From assembly GCF_900104355.1 (NCBI RefSeq), contig NZ_FNIY01000002.1:806001-870000 (forward strand): a DNA stretch of 64,000 bases. The letters are read 5' to 3'. A model generated the notes under the pieces. It saw only the letters and a program-made list of their open reading frames with translations, made no database searches and was not told the DNA's origin. The position numbers were made by a program, and so were the translations under genes. The number at the start of each line of letters is the position of its first letter. Position 1 is the stretch's first letter. This document shows, piece after piece, positions 27,801 to 36,415 of the stretch. Origin of the DNA: Phyllobacterium sp. OV277. Its GTDB lineage: Bacteria > Pseudomonadota > Alphaproteobacteria > Rhizobiales > Rhizobiaceae.

Positions 27801-28118
27801 CCGCTCTTTGCCTTCACTTAAAAGACGGCAAAGCTGGCCGTAGGCTGTGCGGTCGCGCGGGTAGACAATCAGATCGGGGGTGCTGTCGGTAAACATCAGC
27901 CGGCAGCCGATAAAGAGGTTGAGCTTTACGCCTTCTTCCTCCGTCAGTTCCTTATGGGCCTTATAGGCGCGCACCACCCCAGCAAGCGTGTTGCGATCAG
28001 CAATGCCAATGCCTTCAAGGCCCAGCAGGGCTGCCGCTTGTACCAGTTCTTCCGGCTGTGACGCGCCTTCGAGAAAGGAGAAATTGCTGGTGACGGCAAG
28101 CTCCGTATAGCTCGCCAT
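24867..28118 (-). CDS. dnaE2: Error-prone DNA polymerase DnaE2 (ImuC)
   Basis: 1083 residues, the usual length. An N-terminal PHP domain (SNFSFLEGASQPEELV) is followed by the polymerase III alpha-type palm with GRGSSANSAVCYCLHIT and PPDIDVDFEHERR (catalytic acidic pair), and an OB-fold at the end (VKLAGVVTVRQRPGSAKGVV). It is the catalytic translesion polymerase of the SOS mutasome. The ATG overlaps the imuB stop as TGATG, showing translational coupling. Expected to be LexA-controlled through the box upstream of imuA. Confidence 0.96.
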   Translation of the reverse strand: MASYTELAVTSNFSFLEGASQPEELVQAAALLGLEGIGIADRNTLAGVVRAYKAHKELTEEEGVKLNLFIGCRLMFTDSTPDLIVYPRDRTAYGQLCRLLSEGKERAKIKGLCHLELEDFLLHAKDFQTVVMPPAHPDKSLGSLLKKLAMVAPGCVWLGLAMPYQGADRRYGERLERTAVAAGVPLLAVNNVLYHTPSRRPLQDVLTCIREHVTIYTAGRRLEQNAERHLKSQEEMQHLFRHFRSALEEVPRFVKPITFSMGELQYLYPDEPVPPGKTPQQHLVDETWKGAAKRYPEGIPDMVRDLLNKELTLIGTLGYAPYFLTVHDIVTHARSLNILCQGRGSSANSAVCYCLHITAVDPTNGNALFERFLSVERKEPPDIDVDFEHERREEIMQWVYERYGRHRAAIVATVISYRPRSAIRDVGKALGLTEDVTAALANTVWGSWGTTVEQHEVRQAGLDPENIMIRRAVKLATELMGFPRHLSQHVGGFVLTQQRLDETVPIGPAAKKDRSFIEWDKDDIDTLRIMKVDVLSLGMLTCIRKAFDLIHLHKGGERYELATVPQEDSRVYDMLCKADSLGVFQVESRAQMNMLPRLRPKKFYDLVIEVAIVRPGPIQGDMVHPYLRRRNEIEKVDYPSPSPEHGDKDELKNVLVKTLGVPLFQEQAMRIAIEAAGFTPDEANKLRSAMATFRNRGTIHKMQEQMVEGMVRRGYERTFAQNCFNQIKGFGEYGFPESHAASFAILVYISSWIKCHHPEVFAVALLNSQPMGFYAPAQIIRDAREHGVKVLPVDVNFSEWDNTLEKDTNNQLAMRMGFRQVDGFSKAWAEEICKMRMRPYVDIEEVRRMTRLERRAFVLLADADCFRSLRIDRREALWAVRRFPDNTTLPLFQIAETNELAQEAETRLPQMQMAEHVIADYESIRLSLKGHPMQFLRESLIAEGVVTCKQATSMTSKKRVKLAGVVTVRQRPGSAKGVVFMTIEDETGIANIIVWSKIMRIYRKEVMSSRLILIEGVVQSSDNVTHIVAGKLIDRTADLYRLSEQLPSLPVSRGDEVVHPVPDQSRARHPRNVRILPKSRDFH

Positions 28119-29680
28119 CACGCAAAGAGCCCGTGCAGATACCAGCGCGGTGTGGTCTGGCCGCGCTCATACAGGCCCTCGCGAAACACCCAGAAGCGAT
28201 GGCCCTGATTGTCCTCAAGCCGATAATAATCCCGTGTCAGGGCACCCGCATGTTCACGCCACCATTCCGGTGCGATGCGCTCCGGTCCTTCAGCCAGAAC
28301 AATATTGTGCCTGATTTTTCGCCAGACGAATTGTGCCGGGGCACCATCAGGAACCCCGGCCATGGTTTCGATCCGCTCCGGCGGCTGAAACAGACGGATC
28401 GGGCGCTCAGGTGGTTCGCCCGGATGATGATCCGGTGTCCATTCAACAGGCGGGGTTGTCGTCGTCTGCGATGCAGGTTCCAGTGAAACGGCGCGTTCGG
28501 GAATGTGTGTATCGACGGGGTGCGGGCGCAAGACCCTGTTCGTGCCGAGACGAATGGAGAGCCGGTCGATCAGGCTACCGATTTCCTCGGTTTCCTGAAC
28601 ATTGTTGTCGAGGCTTTTCTGAAGTGTCTGCGTTCGCTCGACCCGTACGGCAGCGAGGCGGACAATATCAAAACCGTAACCGGCATCAAGTGGTTCAGAC
28701 AGCGTGGACAGCCGCTCTTTCAACAGTCTGAACAGGGTCTTGGTATCAACAACCGGCTGTCCCGCCTGAATATTGATACGCCTGACATGGCCATCGACGC
28801 GGAAAAAGGAGGCCTCGATTTCCCGCGCGCCATCGACGCGCTGTTGCAACTGTCTGAAGAGTTCGTCGCCCAGCGCATGAAGCACAAGCTCAACCGATTC
28901 CATGACGATCAGCGGCTCGGCCATCCGTCGCTCGACCATACAGACTGGCACAATGCGCCGAGGGGAGATCGGTTGGTTCGTGTAACCGAAAAGCGCATCC
29001 AGACGGTCAATCAATTCGGAGCCGAAACGAGCAGCAAGGGCCGCGCGCGGGAGAACTTCGATATCACCAACACTGCGCAATCCCGCCCGTTTCAATCCGG
29101 CCAGATGCACGTCTTCGATATCGAGACTGACGAGACGCAAACGGCGCAATTTCTCGTTGAGTGATGCGTCCTCAATCACACCACCCGGCGAATGACGGGC
29201 AAAGGCATGGGCTGCGGGAGCGTTGCCAGCAATGGCGGAGCGGACAATCATGCCATGCTGGTTCAGGCGCTGGTGGATGTCTTTCCGCATCGTCTCTTCG
29301 TCACCGAAAAGATGCACGCAGCCTGAGATATCGAGTATGAGCCCATCAGGCCCATCAAGTGCCACCAGCGGCGTGTAACGGTCGCACCAGTCGGCCAGTT
29401 TTTCCAAAAGGACTGCATCCTTGCGCGGCGAAGCGAAGGCAATATCAAGCTGTTCGAATTGCGCACGGGCATCGGTCAAAGCCATGGTCTTATATAATCC
29501 TGCCTTGGTGGCTCTCTCATCGAGTGCAGTCAACCGCAGGGCATTGGCCACCTTGTCGACCACGATCAGAAACTGATCGGATTTAGCCCGTTGCGGATTT
29601 TCGCGTTTGAGGCGGTCGGTGGGCAGGTGTAGAAACCACAGCGCCAGAAACCGGTTCGATCTGTCTGAAAACATGATCAT
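28118..29680 (-). CDS. imuB: ImuB, Y-family polymerase-like mutasome subunit
   Basis: About 520 residues. The N-terminus RFLALWFLHLPTDRLKRE is diagnostic, with a Y-family fold (VVDKVANALRLTALDERATK, DGLILDISGCVHLFG) and a long Pro-rich C-terminal part. ImuB is catalytically inactive and connects DnaE2 and ImuA to the beta clamp. The start is ATG 29680 or ATG 29674; either overlaps the imuA coding end by over 90 bases. The dnaE2 start overlaps the stop. Confidence 0.93.
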   Translation of the reverse strand: MIMFSDRSNRFLALWFLHLPTDRLKRENPQRAKSDQFLIVVDKVANALRLTALDERATKAGLYKTMALTDARAQFEQLDIAFASPRKDAVLLEKLADWCDRYTPLVALDGPDGLILDISGCVHLFGDEETMRKDIHQRLNQHGMIVRSAIAGNAPAAHAFARHSPGGVIEDASLNEKLRRLRLVSLDIEDVHLAGLKRAGLRSVGDIEVLPRAALAARFGSELIDRLDALFGYTNQPISPRRIVPVCMVERRMAEPLIVMESVELVLHALGDELFRQLQQRVDGAREIEASFFRVDGHVRRINIQAGQPVVDTKTLFRLLKERLSTLSEPLDAGYGFDIVRLAAVRVERTQTLQKSLDNNVQETEEIGSLIDRLSIRLGTNRVLRPHPVDTHIPERAVSLEPASQTTTTPPVEWTPDHHPGEPPERPIRLFQPPERIETMAGVPDGAPAQFVWRKIRHNIVLAEGPERIAPEWWREHAGALTRDYYRLEDNQGHRFWVFREGLYERGQTTPRWYLHGLFA

Positions 29681-30371
29681 CACTCTCCCATTGCAGGATC
29701 CAATGGCCTGTCATGCCCTGCCTGTTGCGGATAAGGGTTGCGTCAAACACCGGGTGCCCGGGTGCGTTGGCACCACTCGACTGCGAAGGCGCAGAGCGGA
29801 TTATCCAGCGGGTCACGGCGGAATTGTCGATAGGAACGGCGCCCAGCCGGAGAAGCAAGGCAGGCACATCCGTCTGCTGGGCAGTAAGCAGCAATTTTCG
29901 GGTGGCGGTGAGGTCAAGGCACTTCGGATTGCTCCACGGTGCAATGATGACAGCGCCAGTTCCCCTGATGCCAAGACTGTCCGATGCGGCTTTCAGAACA
30001 TCCTGTGGTGACGAGCAACGCACGATCACAAGGCGTTCCGGGTCCAGTCCGAGATTTTTTAGCCCCGGCGCATAGGGAAAGCCATGTTCCTGAGCTGCAA
30101 AATCTTCTTCGAGCCAGATAACAGGGCTTTGACCAGAAGAAGAGCGCAAGGCAAGGGCGATGACAAATCCGGTTGCTGCTCCTGCATCATTCATTTCAGC
30201 TGAAAAGACCTCGTGCAGGGCTCCCCGTTGCAGGCCTTTGCCAAGCACTTTGTCGATGCTTCTGTCGCCAAAACCAAAGGCGCTGCGCTGCGCATGCGCT
30301 TCCAGCGCATCTCGCTCGCTTAAAGACGCAATGTCGCGCCGCAACGCCGTAAGGTCGACGGTTGTCACCAC
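29583..30371 (-). CDS. imuA: ImuA, RecA-like mutasome accessory protein
   Basis: About 262 residues from GTG 30371 (or GTG 30368), with AGGGG five bases upstream; the open frame continues further upstream without homology. The RecA/SulA-like core includes GKGLQRGALHEVFSA, VIWLEEDFAAQEHGFPYAPG and LLLRLGAVPIDNSAVTRWII. The C-terminus is short and basic. ImuA takes part in damage-induced mutagenesis with ImuB and DnaE2. It is the first gene of the operon; a LexA box lies 15-29 bases upstream. Confidence 0.9.
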   Translation of the reverse strand: MVTTVDLTALRRDIASLSERDALEAHAQRSAFGFGDRSIDKVLGKGLQRGALHEVFSAEMNDAGAATGFVIALALRSSSGQSPVIWLEEDFAAQEHGFPYAPGLKNLGLDPERLVIVRCSSPQDVLKAASDSLGIRGTGAVIIAPWSNPKCLDLTATRKLLLTAQQTDVPALLLRLGAVPIDNSAVTRWIIRSAPSQSSGANAPGHPVFDATLIRNRQGMTGHWILQWESDDHVFRQIEPVSGAVVSTPAHRPPQTRKSATG

Positions 30372-30385
30372 GGTTTCCCCTGAAT

Positions 30386-30400
30386 GTTCATGATATGTTC
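30386..30400 (-). promoter_or_regulatory. LexA (SOS) box of the imuA-imuB-dnaE2 operon
   Basis: GTTC (30386-30389), seven bases, GTTC (30397-30400): exact alphaproteobacterial LexA site (GAAC-N7-GAAC on the minus strand), 15 bases upstream of the imuA start. Confidence 0.85.
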
Positions 30401-30462
30401 TATTATGGAATCCATTGAGGCAAAGAGTCAAGCGGACTCTGACGCAGCGGGAATTCTGTTTT

Positions 30463-30891
30463 TTAGCGGTCGATGCGTGTGGATAGGATAATGGAAGAAA
30501 TGGTGCGCTCCACGCCTTCCAGCGCGCCGATCTGGTCCAGCAGGGTGTCAAGTTCACTGATTGATGGAGCCTCAAGAATGACGATCATATCATACTGCCC
30601 GCTGACCGAATGCAGGGTGCGCACCCAGGCAATCTCGCGCAAAGCCACTTCCACCCGCTTGGCAAATTTGGGCAAAGCCGTCACCAGCACGTGAGCCTTG
30701 ACCAGATCGCGCTCATATTCGGGCGAAAGCAGCACGCTGTAGCCGCGAATCATGCCGCGTTTTTCCAGCCGCTCTATCCGGCTTTGCACGGTGGTGCGCG
30801 AAACGCCCAGCCTGCGGGCAAGGTCGGCAGTGGAGGCGCGGGCATTCTCGCGTAGCAGGGAAAGCAGGGCGTGATCGGCATCTGTCAGCAT
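30463..30891 (-). CDS. Lrp/AsnC family transcriptional regulator
   Basis: 142 residues from ATG 30891 (ATG 30912 would add seven). The N-terminal winged helix-turn-helix (STADLARRLGVSRTTVQSRI) is followed by an RAM/AsnC ligand-binding domain (VKAHVLVTALPKFAKRVEVA; RTLHSVSGQYDMIVILEAPS; ISSIILSTRIDR). It is divergent from a saccharopine/lysine dehydrogenase-family gene, so it probably senses lysine or a related amino acid and controls that gene; this is inferred from position. Confidence 0.9.
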   Translation of the reverse strand: MLTDADHALLSLLRENARASTADLARRLGVSRTTVQSRIERLEKRGMIRGYSVLLSPEYERDLVKAHVLVTALPKFAKRVEVALREIAWVRTLHSVSGQYDMIVILEAPSISELDTLLDQIGALEGVERTISSIILSTRIDR

Positions 30892-31013
30892 AATGTCAAA
30901 CTCATACGGCATATTGACCAAAAATAGGGTGGCATATCGTCAGTTTACACGCTTCATTTCGCCGAACAAGAGTGGAATAATAGTGAAAGTTCTGAAATCC
31001 TGAGGGGAATCAC

Positions 31014-32117
31014 ATGAAAGAGATCGTCATTGTCGGTGCAGGCAAAATCGGCGGAACAATCGCCAACCTGCTCGCAAACACCGGAGATTACCGCGTTACC
31101 GTCGTCGACCGGGCCCAGGCACAGCTTGATGCTCTCGAAGTTTCCCCGCTCGTTGTTACCCGTTGCATTGAAATCGGCGAAGAGGGTGCACTTGAAAAGG
31201 TTCTTGCCGGCAAGTTTGCTGTGCTGAGTGCTGCTCCTTTCCACCTGACCACACGCATTGCCCAGGCTGCTGCTTCATCGGATGTGCATTACCTTGATCT
31301 GACCGAAGACGTTGCCAGCACCCGCATCGTCAAGCAGCTTGCCGCAACGGCAAAGACCGCTTTCATTCCCCAGTGCGGCCTGGCTCCGGGCTTCATCTCG
31401 ATTGTTGCCAATGATCTGGCCAAGCGCTTCGACACGCTGGAAAGTGTGCGTATGCGCGTCGGCGCTCTGCCGCAGTATCCGTCCAATGCGCTTAACTACA
31501 ACCTTACCTGGAGCACGGATGGCGTCATCAACGAATATTGCGAGCCATGTGAAGCCATTGTCGATGGCGAGTTAACCGAAGTGCCGCCGCTCGAAGAGCG
31601 CGAGGAATTCTCGCTCGATGGCGTAACCTATGAAGCCTTCAATACATCAGGTGGTCTTGGCACTTTGTGCGAAACACTCCTCGGCAAGGTTCGCACCCTG
31701 AATTACCGCACGATCCGCTATCCCGGCCATGCGGCCATCATGAAGGCTCTGCTCAACGATCTTGGTCTGCGTGACCGCCGTGATGTGTTCAAAGATATCC
31801 TTGAGAATGCACTGCCTTCAACGATGCAGGACGTTGTGGTGATTTTCGTAACAGTCAGTGGCCGCAAGAAGGGCCGTCTGTTGCAGGAAACCTATGCCAA
31901 CAAGGTTTATAGCGGTCACATTGGCGAGATGCTCTATAGCGGCATCCAGATCACCACGGCTTCGGCTATCTGCGCCGTTCTCGACATGCTGGCCAATGGC
32001 GATCTGCCGCAGCAGGGCTTCCTCAAGCAGGAAGACATTGCGCTTGATGCCTTCCTCGCCAATCGCTTCGGCAAGGCCTATGCGCAGGCTGACACAGCAG
32101 GCCGCCTCGTCGCCTGA
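31014..32117 (+). CDS. Saccharopine dehydrogenase family oxidoreductase (possible lysine dehydrogenase)
   Basis: 367 residues. A Rossmann nucleotide site opens the protein (EIVIVGAGKIGGTIANLLAN, then VVDRAQAQLDALE). Later landmarks are HYLDLTEDVASTRIV, FIPQCGLAPGFISIVANDLA and YRTIRYPGHAAIMKALLNDL. The length matches single-domain lysine 6-dehydrogenases and saccharopine dehydrogenases, not the bifunctional form. Lysine catabolism is the likeliest role given the divergent Lrp gene; the exact reaction cannot be told from sequence alone. A terminator follows. Confidence 0.85.
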   Translation: MKEIVIVGAGKIGGTIANLLANTGDYRVTVVDRAQAQLDALEVSPLVVTRCIEIGEEGALEKVLAGKFAVLSAAPFHLTTRIAQAAASSDVHYLDLTEDVASTRIVKQLAATAKTAFIPQCGLAPGFISIVANDLAKRFDTLESVRMRVGALPQYPSNALNYNLTWSTDGVINEYCEPCEAIVDGELTEVPPLEEREEFSLDGVTYEAFNTSGGLGTLCETLLGKVRTLNYRTIRYPGHAAIMKALLNDLGLRDRRDVFKDILENALPSTMQDVVVIFVTVSGRKKGRLLQETYANKVYSGHIGEMLYSGIQITTASAICAVLDMLANGDLPQQGFLKQEDIALDAFLANRFGKAYAQADTAGRLVA

Positions 32118-32149
32118 TCGTTTCATCTGACCGCACAGATTAAAATCCA

Positions 32150-32180
32150 CGCGCTGGACCCTGTGTCCGGCGCGTTTTTT
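32150..32180 (+). terminator. Terminator after the saccharopine dehydrogenase-family gene
   Basis: CGCGCTGGAC (32150-32159) and GTCCGGCGCG (32165-32174) with one G-T pair, 5-base loop, followed by six T. Confidence 0.88.
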
Positions 32181-32330
32181 GTTGCGGTATTTCGTCCATT
32201 TCCTTGCCTTGCGCTTCTGGAATCCGGGTGGTAGCGTTTTGAAAACATGTGAAAACAGGTGGACATCACGCGGATCGTCAAGGCGTTTCGATCGTCTTGT
32301 GAGCTGGAAAGTGATGCCGGGAGGAAGACA

Positions 32331-33350
32331 ATGGAACGGCGTGAATTTCTTGCGGGCGCAACAGCACTGTCGATGCTGGCTGCGTCAAACACCAAGCTTA
32401 TGGCACAAACAGCCGGGGCACTGGAAAAGACCAGTCTGACGCTGGGTGTTGGCGGAAAGCCACTTCTTTATTATCTGCCGCTGACCATTGCCGAGCGCCG
32501 CGGTTTCTTTAAGGACGCTGGACTTGACGTGACAATCAATGATTTTGGTGGTGGCGCCAAATCCTTGCAGGCGCTGGTTGGCGGTTCTGTCGATGTGGTG
32601 ACGGGTGCCTATGAGCACACGATCCGCATGCAGGCCAAGGGGCAGGACGTCCGTGCCCTGTGCGAGCTTGGCCGTTTTCCCGCCATTGTCATCGCCGTGC
32701 GCAAAGAATTGGCTGACAAAGTTAAGTCTCCGGCGGATTTTGCCGGTTTAAAGCTTGGTGTGACAGCGCCGGGTTCGTCGACAGCGCTGACTATTCAATA
32801 TGCGATGGTCAAGGCTGGTCTGAAAGCCAGCGATGCGCCGCTGATCGGTATTGGTGGTGGTGCCAGCGCCGTTGCTGCAATCAAGCAGGGTCAGGTGGAT
32901 GTGATCTCGCATCTCGATCCTGTCATTGCCAAGCTTGAAGCCGATGGTGATATCAAGATTCTTATCGATACACGGACCGAGGAAGGCACGCGTGCCCTGT
33001 TTGGCGGCTCCAATCCAGCGGCTGTTCTCTACGTGAAAAAGGATTTTGCGGACGCCAATCCCAACACCTCGAAAGCGCTGGTGGGTGCCTTTGTCAAATC
33101 TCTGAAGTGGTTGCAAACAGCCTCGCCGGAAGAGATTGCCGATAGTGTTCCTGCCGAATATCAGCTCGGTGACAAGCCGCTTTATCTCAAGGCGATTGCC
33201 AATTCGCTGCCCACCTATTCGCTGGATGGTATTCTTCCCATGGAAGGCATGCAATCCGTTCTCAATACGTTGAAAATCCTCGATCCTGAATTTGCCAATG
33301 CTACGATCGACCTTGCTGCGACCTATGATGACCGTTTCATCAAGGGATAG
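32331..33350 (+). CDS. ABC transporter substrate-binding protein (NMT1/SsuA-like)
   Basis: 339 residues from ATG 32331, with GGAGGAAG upstream. The N-terminus MERREFLAGATALSMLAA is a Tat-like signal (Arg-Arg then hydrophobic run). The mature protein has LLYYLPLTIAERRGFFKDAG, NDFGGGAKSLQALVGGSVDV and VTAPGSSTALTIQYAMVKAG, typical of the NMT1/THI5/sulfonate-binding group. The substrate is undetermined (aliphatic sulfonate, taurine, pyrimidine or other). It is the first gene of a three-gene importer. Confidence 0.88.
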   Translation: MERREFLAGATALSMLAASNTKLMAQTAGALEKTSLTLGVGGKPLLYYLPLTIAERRGFFKDAGLDVTINDFGGGAKSLQALVGGSVDVVTGAYEHTIRMQAKGQDVRALCELGRFPAIVIAVRKELADKVKSPADFAGLKLGVTAPGSSTALTIQYAMVKAGLKASDAPLIGIGGGASAVAAIKQGQVDVISHLDPVIAKLEADGDIKILIDTRTEEGTRALFGGSNPAAVLYVKKDFADANPNTSKALVGAFVKSLKWLQTASPEEIADSVPAEYQLGDKPLYLKAIANSLPTYSLDGILPMEGMQSVLNTLKILDPEFANATIDLAATYDDRFIKG

Positions 33351-33363
33351 GGCATAAGGAGCG

Positions 33364-34215
33364 ATGACCATTGCAGAAAAGAACACAGCAGAGCTGAACG
33401 AGACGCAAGACGCCAACGCCGTCGAACTCAATGGCGTCCATATCGCGTTCAGCCTGCCAGATGGCGGCATCTATGAGGCCGTTGGCGAAACGAATCTCGT
33501 GGTCAGCGACCGGGAGTTCGTGGCGATTGTCGGCCCGACTGGTTGTGGAAAATCGACATTGCTCAATGCAACGGCAGGTCTTCTTAAACCCGCGCAGGGA
33601 CAGGTGAGGACATTCGCCAAGCCTCTGTCCGGATTGAACAAACATGCGGGCTATCTCTTCCAGCAGGATTCACTGATGCCGTGGAAGACAGCCATAGATA
33701 ATGTGGCTATCGGGCTTGAGGTATCAGGCACATCGCGGCGCGAGGCACTGGAACAGGCACGTATCTGGCTTGGCAAGGTTGGGCTATCCGCCTTTGCTGA
33801 TCGCTATCCGCACATGCTGTCGGGCGGGCAGCGCAAGCGCGTCGGGCTGGCGCAGGTGCTGATCCGTCATCCGAAGATATTGTTGATGGATGAGCCATTC
33901 GGGCCGCTGGATGCGCAGACGCGGCTGATCATGGGTGATCTCCTGCTCAGCCTCTGGTCGGCGGACCGCAAGGCGGTGATGTTCGTTACCCACGATCTTG
34001 ATGAAGCGATAGGGCTTGCCGACCGGGTGATTATCATGTCGGCGGGGCCTTCCTCCCGCATTATCGGGAATTATACGATCCCGCTGAAACGGCCGCGCAA
34101 TATGGCTGATATCAAATCAGAGCCGCAATTCCATGAAGTGCACCGCGAGATTTGGAATGCACTGAAGGAGGAAGTTCTCAAAGGCTACCGTCAAACCGAA
34201 GAGGTGCAGTCATGA
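33364..34215 (+). CDS. ABC transporter ATP-binding protein (SsuB/TauB-like)
   Basis: 283 residues with Walker A GPTGCGKST, Q-loop LFQQDSLMPWKTA, signature MLSGGQRKRVGLAQ, Walker B ILLMDEPFGPLD and switch His in VMFVTHDLDEAIGLADR. This subfamily pairs with NMT1-type binding proteins. ATG 14 bases after the binding-protein stop; the stop overlaps the permease start by four bases (ATGA). Confidence 0.93.
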   Translation: MTIAEKNTAELNETQDANAVELNGVHIAFSLPDGGIYEAVGETNLVVSDREFVAIVGPTGCGKSTLLNATAGLLKPAQGQVRTFAKPLSGLNKHAGYLFQQDSLMPWKTAIDNVAIGLEVSGTSRREALEQARIWLGKVGLSAFADRYPHMLSGGQRKRVGLAQVLIRHPKILLMDEPFGPLDAQTRLIMGDLLLSLWSADRKAVMFVTHDLDEAIGLADRVIIMSAGPSSRIIGNYTIPLKRPRNMADIKSEPQFHEVHREIWNALKEEVLKGYRQTEEVQS

Positions 34216-35003
34216 ACAGGCTGACGCTCATAAGTCTTCAGGTTCTTGTCGCCGTTGTCGTTCTGGTCTTCTGGCATATTGCATCGACAACAACGTTGAT
34301 CGGCAATCCGAAAACCATCAGTTTCTTTTTCGCAGAACCTCTCGCTGTGGGTAAGCGCATGGTCCAGTGGTTCATGGAAGGGTCGATCTGGTATCATCTT
34401 GGCATTACACTGACTGAAGCGGCACTGGCCTTTATCATCGGCTCGCTGGGCGGCGTAATCATCGGATTCTGGTTTGCCCGCAAGCCTTTGCTGGCAGCGG
34501 TGTTTGATCCCTATGTCAAGGCTGCCAATGCCTTGCCGCGTGTTGTGCTTGCGCCGATCTTTGCGTTGTGGCTGGGTCTCGGCATCTGGTCCAAGGTGGC
34601 GCTCGGCGTGACGCTGGTGTTCTTTATCGTGTTTTTCAACGTCTATCAGGGCGTCAAGGAAGTCAGCCCGGCGGTTCTTTCCAACGCCCGCATGCTCGGC
34701 ATGAACGAGCGGCAGTTGCTGCGCCACGTCTATATGCCCTCAGCCCTGTCATGGATGTTTTCATCACTGCACACATCGGTTGGCTTTGCCGTGGTTGGTG
34801 CGGTGGTGGGCGAATATCTCGGATCGGCGGCGGGTCTGGGTTATCTCATCCACGAGGCCGAAAGTGTGTTTGATGTCACTGGCGTTTTTGCCGGGATGTT
34901 TGTGCTGATGGGGTTTGTCATTCTGGTGGACTGGCTGGTGACGCTGGTCGAAAACAGACTGCTTGTCTGGCGGCCCAAAACCTCGGTTATTTCCAACCGG
35001 TGA
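34212..35003 (+). CDS. ABC transporter permease (SsuC/TauC-like)
   Basis: 263 residues from ATG 34212 overlapping the ATPase stop. There are about six hydrophobic segments; the cytoplasmic EAA-type loop is at about residues 155-180 (VSPAVLSNARMLGMNERQLL). The pattern LPRVVLAPIFALWLGLGIWS is typical for sulfonate/nitrate/taurine permeases. It completes the importer encoded from 32331. Confidence 0.92.
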   Translation: MNRLTLISLQVLVAVVVLVFWHIASTTTLIGNPKTISFFFAEPLAVGKRMVQWFMEGSIWYHLGITLTEAALAFIIGSLGGVIIGFWFARKPLLAAVFDPYVKAANALPRVVLAPIFALWLGLGIWSKVALGVTLVFFIVFFNVYQGVKEVSPAVLSNARMLGMNERQLLRHVYMPSALSWMFSSLHTSVGFAVVGAVVGEYLGSAAGLGYLIHEAESVFDVTGVFAGMFVLMGFVILVDWLVTLVENRLLVWRPKTSVISNR

Positions 35004-35008
35004 GATGA

Positions 35009-35033
35009 CCGCCACCGCATCGCGGTGACGGTC
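35009..35033. terminator. Imperfect hairpin between convergent operons
   Basis: ACCGCCACCGC (35009-35019) with GCGGTGACGGT (35023-35033), one mismatch, 3-base loop. Only a weak T tract follows; it may stop transcription in both directions. Confidence 0.5.
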
Positions 35034-35039
35034 TTATAT

Positions 35040-36332
35040 TCAAATGATGGCCGTAAGATCTGTCCCACGCGTTTCCTTCGACAAAAGCACGCAGATAATG
35101 CCGGGAACGACCATAACCGCCGCATAGATAATCACCGCATGGGGCGAGCCTGTTGCGCCAAGCAGCAGCGTTGCAATCAGCGGCGCGACCGAGCCGCCAA
35201 CCACCGAGGCCACCTGATAGCTGATGGACATGGCCGAATAACGCACATGGGTCGGAAAGAGTTCGGTGAAGAACGGCGCCATGCTACCAACGATAATGCC
35301 ATGAAAGGTCAGGGTGAGCAGTGTCGCTTGCAGGACCAGTTGCGGATCGGCGCCATGCGGCAGACTGAACAGATAGGCACCTGCAGCCAGACCACCAACA
35401 AGCCCCAGCAGCATCAGGGGTTTGCGGCCAAAGCGATCCGAAGCATAGGCCGCCGCCATGATCACGACTACTTCCAGAATTGATCCCCAGAACAGTGCCC
35501 CTACACCCACTGACCGGGCAAGTCCAAGAAACTGGACGGTGAGAACGAGAAAGAACGTTGTAAACAGATAGAACAGCGTGTTCTCGGCAGTCTTGACCAG
35601 AAACACCTGACCCATGGGCTTGCTGAAATTTTTGAAGGCTTCCGACAGTGGTGCGGCCGGTACGGATTTGCGCTTTTCAACAAGCTCGATGAAGGCGGGC
35701 GATTCTTCCACCTTGCGGCGCATCCAGAAGCCGAGGACAACCAGAACTATCGAAAACAGGAATGGCAGGCGCCAGGCCCAGTCGATAAAGGCCTGTTCGC
35801 CAAGGCGCAGGGTAAGAAAACTGATAGTGGCTGCTGCCAGCACGTTTGCGGCTGGTCCGCCCACCATCGGAAAACTGGTCCAGAAGCCACGCTGTTTGCC
35901 TGGCATGGATTCGGCGACAATCAGCAGCGCTCCAGTGGCCTCGCCGCCAACGGCAATGCCCTGAAAAATCCGCAGCAACACCAGCAGAACCGGTGCGAGA
36001 ACGCCAACGGACGCGTAGGTTGGCAATAGGCCCATGGCAAAGGTCGAACCGCCCATCATGGCAAGGCTGACCACCAGCGCATTCTTGCGGCCGATGCGAT
36101 CACCAAGCACACCGAAGATGATACCGCCGAGCGGGCGGGCGATGAACCCGATGGCAAAGGTGCTCAGCCCCAGCAGAATGCCGATTGCCGGATCGGCAGT
36201 CGGAAAGAACGCCTTATCAAAAACCAGCACCGCGCATGTGGCGAAAATAAAGAAATCATACCATTCGATGATGGTCCCAACAGCGCTGGCAAAGAGCAGC
36301 CGTGCGCGTTTTCCGAATCCGTCCTGAGCCAT
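35040..36332 (-). CDS. MFS metabolite:H+ symporter (MHS family)
   Basis: 430 residues from ATG 36332, preceded by GGAGG. About 12 membrane segments. Family motifs: GTIIEWYDFFIFATCAVLVF, RPLGGIIFGVLGDRIGRKNA (loop 2-3 signature), RIFQGIAVGGEATGALLIVA and the Arg-rich loop FWMRRKVEESPAF. MHS members import organic acids or amino-acid-derived compounds with protons (shikimate, citrate, proline betaine). The substrate is undetermined. It lies next to an M29 aminopeptidase and a second MHS gene, hinting at use of small organic nutrients. Confidence 0.88.
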   Translation of the reverse strand: MAQDGFGKRARLLFASAVGTIIEWYDFFIFATCAVLVFDKAFFPTADPAIGILLGLSTFAIGFIARPLGGIIFGVLGDRIGRKNALVVSLAMMGGSTFAMGLLPTYASVGVLAPVLLVLLRIFQGIAVGGEATGALLIVAESMPGKQRGFWTSFPMVGGPAANVLAAATISFLTLRLGEQAFIDWAWRLPFLFSIVLVVLGFWMRRKVEESPAFIELVEKRKSVPAAPLSEAFKNFSKPMGQVFLVKTAENTLFYLFTTFFLVLTVQFLGLARSVGVGALFWGSILEVVVIMAAAYASDRFGRKPLMLLGLVGGLAAGAYLFSLPHGADPQLVLQATLLTLTFHGIIVGSMAPFFTELFPTHVRYSAMSISYQVASVVGGSVAPLIATLLLGATGSPHAVIIYAAVMVVPGIICVLLSKETRGTDLTAII

Positions 36333-36415
36333 GAATTTTCCTCCCAAGGTATTATTATCCCCGGGAGGTTCTATCGGCTCATTTTGTAACCATCAACGCA
36401 TGCGGTTAGGGCTTC

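Noticed and set aside
32181-32330. Thiamine (TPP) riboswitch before the NMT1-like ABC genes
   Set aside because: The conserved CTGAGA-type core and pairing elements are not present in the leader.
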